From an uncultured Oscillospiraceae bacterium (GTDB lineage Bacteria > Bacillota > Clostridia > Oscillospirales > Oscillospiraceae): a stretch of 54,623 bases of DNA. Below are positions 51,957-54,623 of the stretch, in pieces. The notes beneath the pieces are model-generated. The model saw only the letters and a list, made by a program, of their open reading frames with translations. It searched no databases and was not told where the DNA came from. A program made the translations under genes and the position numbers. The stretch spans positions 1 through 54,623 of the forward strand of contig CAJUSG010000009.1 of the NCBI GenBank assembly GCA_910589085.1, read 5' to 3'. Numbering within the stretch: the stretch's first letter is position 1; the number at the start of each line of letters is the position of its first letter.

Positions 51957-53168
51957 ATGAAATATGATTTTACGTCCATTTTAGACCGCCGGAACAAGGA
52001 TGCGCTGGCGGTCGATGCGCTGGGCAAAATGCCGGATATGGCACCCAATCCCCCAAAGGAGGGCTTTGATATCATCCCAATGTGGGTGGCAGACATGAAT
52101 TTTCCCGTCCTGCCCGCCATTCAGGAGGCCATGATCGCCCGGGTGAAGGAGCCGCACTTCGGCTATTTCCAGCCCCGGGATGAGTATTTTGACGCCATTA
52201 TCCGCTGGCACGAGCGGCGCAACGGGGTGACCGGCCTGACTCGCGAGCACATCGCCTATGAAAACGGCGTTTTGGGCGGAGTAGTCTCCGCAATGAACGT
52301 ATTTTGCTCCAAGGGGGACAACATCCTGGTCCACTCACCCACCTACATCGGCTTTACCAAGAGCCTGACTAATAACGGTTACAATATTGTCCACTCCCCC
52401 CTGGTGAAGGACGAGGCCGGTGTCTGGCGCATGGACTTTGAGGACATGGAGCGGAAAATTGTGGAGCAGCACATTCACGCGGCAATCTTCTGCTCTCCCC
52501 ACAATCCCTGCGGCCGGGTGTGGGAGCGATGGGAGCTGGAGCGGGTCATGGAGCTGTATCGCAAACACGACATTTTTGTGGTTTCCGACGAGATCTGGTC
52601 GGACATCATCCTGAGCGGGCACAAGCACATCCCGCTCCAGTCGGTCTCTGAGGATGCCCGGAATCGCACCGTGGCCTTCTACGCCCCCTCTAAGACCTTC
52701 AACCTGGCCGGCCTGATCGGGGCATACCACATTGTGTACAACAAGTGGATTCGGGAGCGGATGGAGAAGGAGTCCTCCCTGTGCCATTATAACGATATGA
52801 ACATCCTCTCCATGTATGCCCTCATTGGCGCGTACCAGCCTGAGGGCTATGCGTGGGCAGACGAGCTCAGGCAGGTGATTACCGGCAATGTGGACTACGC
52901 CTGCGAGTATATCGCCAAGCACTTCGAGGGCGTGGAGGTGTTCAAGCCGGAGGGCACATACATGCTTTATGCGGACTGCTCCAAATGGTGTGAGGCCCAT
53001 GGGAAAACCTTGGATGAAGTGGAACAGGCCGCATGGAATGTGGGCGCCGCCATTCAAGATGGACGGATGTTCCACGGCCCCTGCCATCTGCGCATCAATC
53101 TGGCACTGCCCCTCAGCCGTGTTCAGGAGGCGTTTAACCGGCTGGATAAATACGTCTTTAACGCTTAG
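51957..53168 (+). CDS. PatB/MalY-family C-S beta-lyase (PLP)
   Basis: The 403-residue fold-type I PLP enzyme has MWVADMNFP at the N-terminus, ENGVLGGVVSAM, PHNPCGRVW and the Schiff-base Lys in APSKTFNLAGL. PatB enzymes cleave the C-S bond of cysteine, cystathionine or cysteine S-conjugates to a thiol, pyruvate and ammonia. The ATG at 51957 has GGAGG 9 nt upstream. The next gene encodes an EFR1 ferredoxin 30 bp later. Confidence 0.93.
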   Translation: MKYDFTSILDRRNKDALAVDALGKMPDMAPNPPKEGFDIIPMWVADMNFPVLPAIQEAMIARVKEPHFGYFQPRDEYFDAIIRWHERRNGVTGLTREHIAYENGVLGGVVSAMNVFCSKGDNILVHSPTYIGFTKSLTNNGYNIVHSPLVKDEAGVWRMDFEDMERKIVEQHIHAAIFCSPHNPCGRVWERWELERVMELYRKHDIFVVSDEIWSDIILSGHKHIPLQSVSEDARNRTVAFYAPSKTFNLAGLIGAYHIVYNKWIRERMEKESSLCHYNDMNILSMYALIGAYQPEGYAWADELRQVITGNVDYACEYIAKHFEGVEVFKPEGTYMLYADCSKWCEAHGKTLDEVEQAAWNVGAAIQDGRMFHGPCHLRINLALPLSRVQEAFNRLDKYVFNA

Positions 53169-53198
53169 ATTACATGTTATATAAGGAGAATATATAAA

Positions 53199-53966
53199 AT
53201 GTCCCTTTATCTCATTACATTCAGCCCCACAGGGGGGACAAAAAAGGCCGCGGACGGCCTTGCTGACGCATTCGGACAGCACGCCCAAGAAATTGATCTG
53301 ACTGTCCCGGATACGGATTACAGCCGATTTTCCTTCTGTGCCGGCGATATCTGTGTCGTCGCGGTTCCCTCCTACGGAGGGCGGGTCCCCGCCGCAGCGG
53401 TATCCCGGCTTGCCGGCATGGCCGGGAATGGCGCAAAGGCGGTCCTGATGGCTGTTTACGGTAACCGCGCCTATGAGGATACTCTGCTGGAATTGAAGGA
53501 GACTCTGGCTCGGGTGGGATTCCACTGTGTTGCGGCGGTGGCCGCCGTGGCGGAGCATTCTGTCATGCGGCAATTTGCTGCCGGACGTCCGAATCAGGAG
53601 GACCTGGAGGCGTTGGAGCAGTTTGGGCATCAGATCAAAGAAGCTATCGAAAAGGATTCCACAATGGACCATGTAGATGTGCCCGGCAATGCGCCCTATC
53701 GGGAGTACCGGGGCATTCCGCTGAAGCCGAAGGCAGGGGAGGCCTGCGTCGGCTGCGGCCAGTGCGCACAGAAGTGTCCCGTGGGAGCGATACCAGCAGA
53801 CAAGCCGTCCTTCACAGATGCCGAAACCTGCATCAGTTGTATGCGGTGTATTCGCGTCTGCCCTGTCCATGCCAGGACGCTGGATGCACAGATGCTGGCC
53901 GGAGCTTCGCAAAGACTGGAGCAAATTTGTTTGGAATTTAAAGAGAATGAACTGTTTTTAAGTTGA
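53199..53966 (+). CDS. EFR1-family ferredoxin (flavodoxin-like plus 2x[4Fe-4S])
   Basis: The 255-residue protein has an N-terminal flavodoxin-like half that binds FMN (FSPTGGTKKA near residue 7). The C-terminal half has two ferredoxin motifs, CVGCGQCAQKCP and CISCMRCIRVCP. It is a small electron carrier. It follows PatB by 30 bp and could supply electrons for reducing a released thiol or disulfide; this is inference. AAGGAG lies upstream of the ATG. Confidence 0.92.
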   Translation: MSLYLITFSPTGGTKKAADGLADAFGQHAQEIDLTVPDTDYSRFSFCAGDICVVAVPSYGGRVPAAAVSRLAGMAGNGAKAVLMAVYGNRAYEDTLLELKETLARVGFHCVAAVAAVAEHSVMRQFAAGRPNQEDLEALEQFGHQIKEAIEKDSTMDHVDVPGNAPYREYRGIPLKPKAGEACVGCGQCAQKCPVGAIPADKPSFTDAETCISCMRCIRVCPVHARTLDAQMLAGASQRLEQICLEFKENELFLS

Positions 53967-53985
53967 TTTCCCCTGAATAACCCTG

Positions 53986-54035
53986 AACCAGCCCTGATTT
54001 TCAGGCCGTTTATCGAAAATCAGGGCTGGTTTTTG
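53986..54035 (+). terminator. Strong terminator at the end of the conjugate-type gene set
   Basis: A 17-bp stem (AACCAGCCCTGATTTTC with GAAAATCAGGGCTGGTT) with a 12-nt loop runs into TTTTT. Confidence 0.92.
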
Positions 54036-54115
54036 CTTGTCCTCCTTGCTGTGATACAGCGAAATTAATAATTAAGAATCAGCAGAAAAATGGCGAAATA
54101 GGATAAGGAGAACGA

Positions 54116-54152
54116 GAAAAGAGTGCGCCGTAAGGAGCGGCACACTCTTTTC
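54116..54152. terminator. Bidirectional hairpin in the last intergenic region
   Basis: GAAAAGAGTG and CACTCTTTTC arms enclose a GC-rich loop. The A and T tails fit either strand. Confidence 0.65.
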
Positions 54153-54288
54153 TTCATTGTCGGAGGAGGAAGAAACAGGTATAGTAGTAGATAAGAGAAA
54201 AAAGAGGAGAAAGGACGCTCCTACCACAGTTCGTCTTTTCTCCAGAGCCAGGGAGCATGCGGGAAAAGCAGCAGCCTGGCCAAGGAAT

Positions 54289-54623
54289 ATGATAAGGGGA
54301 AAACGGTTATTTTGCAAGCTAATAAAGATAAAAAAATCTTCCCAACAGCTATATGTAGAGGAGAAGTACTTGCACGCAAAGAGGGCGCAGGTGTGTCCGG
54401 TGTGCGGCCGCCATGGGAGTTGGCAGGCGCATGGGCAGTATGAGCAAAGCGTAATAGATTATGAATCAGGAAGGGTAGTATATGGTAGGATCAAAATAAG
54501 AAGAGTGCGGTGCAAGAGCTACGGGCACACACATGCCATAATCCCGGATTATATCATCCCATACAGCACATGGAATGGATTTTTACAGATAACCGTTTTC
54601 CCGTTTTATTCCTGCTTGTCGGC
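54289..54623 (+). CDS. DUF6431-like zinc-ribbon protein, cut by the window end
   Basis: An open frame from the ATG at 54289 runs off the window. It has a zinc-ribbon CPVCG...H, then the phrase IKIRRVRCKSYGHTHAIIPDYIIPY, split as IKIRRVRC and HAIIPDYIIPY, which is typical of DUF6431 proteins linked to transposases. The start is weakly supported (AAGGA only 2 nt upstream). It is AT-rich compared with the previous operon and probably marks a mobile element. Confidence 0.55.
   Translation, partial: MIRGKRLFCKLIKIKKSSQQLYVEEKYLHAKRAQVCPVCGRHGSWQAHGQYEQSVIDYESGRVVYGRIKIRRVRCKSYGHTHAIIPDYIIPYSTWNGFLQITVFPFYSCLS

Noticed and set aside
54072..54317. 81-codon minus-strand frame with two hydrophobic stretches
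   Set aside because: It crosses a terminator-like hairpin and has no ribosome site.

Overview
The window reads as chromosomal DNA of a GC-rich anaerobic Clostridia member, most like the Oscillospiraceae (Flavonifractor/Lawsonibacter-type gut bacteria). The reasons are strong GGAGG ribosome binding sites, S-layer homology (SLH) proteins, sporulation-type BofA and DUF2508 (YaaL) genes, ATP-dependent PEP carboxykinase, two-subunit Fe-S serine dehydratase, EFR1 and LUD-domain proteins, and closely packed genes mostly on the minus strand. The genus is inferred, not proven.

Layout. 0-7.4 kb is a mixed, lower-GC accessory stretch. It holds an SPFH/zinc-ribbon/LRR trio, a secreted SLH plus InlB-repeat pair whose promoter lies between exact 16-bp inverted repeats beside a serine recombinase gene, and an XRE regulator. 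7.4-24.4 kb is housekeeping on the minus strand: DUF4261, pckA, rsmA, two tRNA-Ser genes, bofA/yaaL-like genes, an SLH protein, a transglutaminase-like lipoprotein, Fe-S and LUD proteins, YitT, a DHH phosphoesterase, and a type II topoisomerase pair with both serine dehydratase subunits between its two genes. 24.5-29.9 kb holds a low-GC acetyltransferase islet, an unknown gene, pxpABC (5-oxoprolinase), an HxlR regulator and a divergent metallo-beta-lactamase-like gene. 29.9-33.5 kb is bioYBDA behind a BirA-type operator. 33.6-45.4 kb is an 11-gene exopolysaccharide locus (initiating sugar transferase, membrane phosphoesterase, two Wzz-like proteins of which one carries a degenerate GGDEF domain, Wzy, Alg14/Alg13-type pair, GT4, two GT2, Wzx), followed upstream by a second serine recombinase. 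46.4-54.0 kb on the plus strand holds an M19 dipeptidase, MarR regulator, C26 gamma-glutamyl hydrolase, YfcC transporter, M20 deacylase, PatB C-S lyase and EFR1 ferredoxin. A truncated DUF6431-like gene ends the window.

Most interesting points: (1) a candidate phase-variable promoter switch at 4811-4942 with an adjacent serine recombinase; (2) a gene set at 46.5-54.0 kb that together could strip glutathione- or cysteine-type S-conjugates and cleave the C-S bond, with matching palindromes at the marR promoter and the C26 promoter; (3) a Wzz protein fused to a degenerate GGDEF domain; (4) two genes whose best-placed start codon is ATA or ATT rather than ATG.
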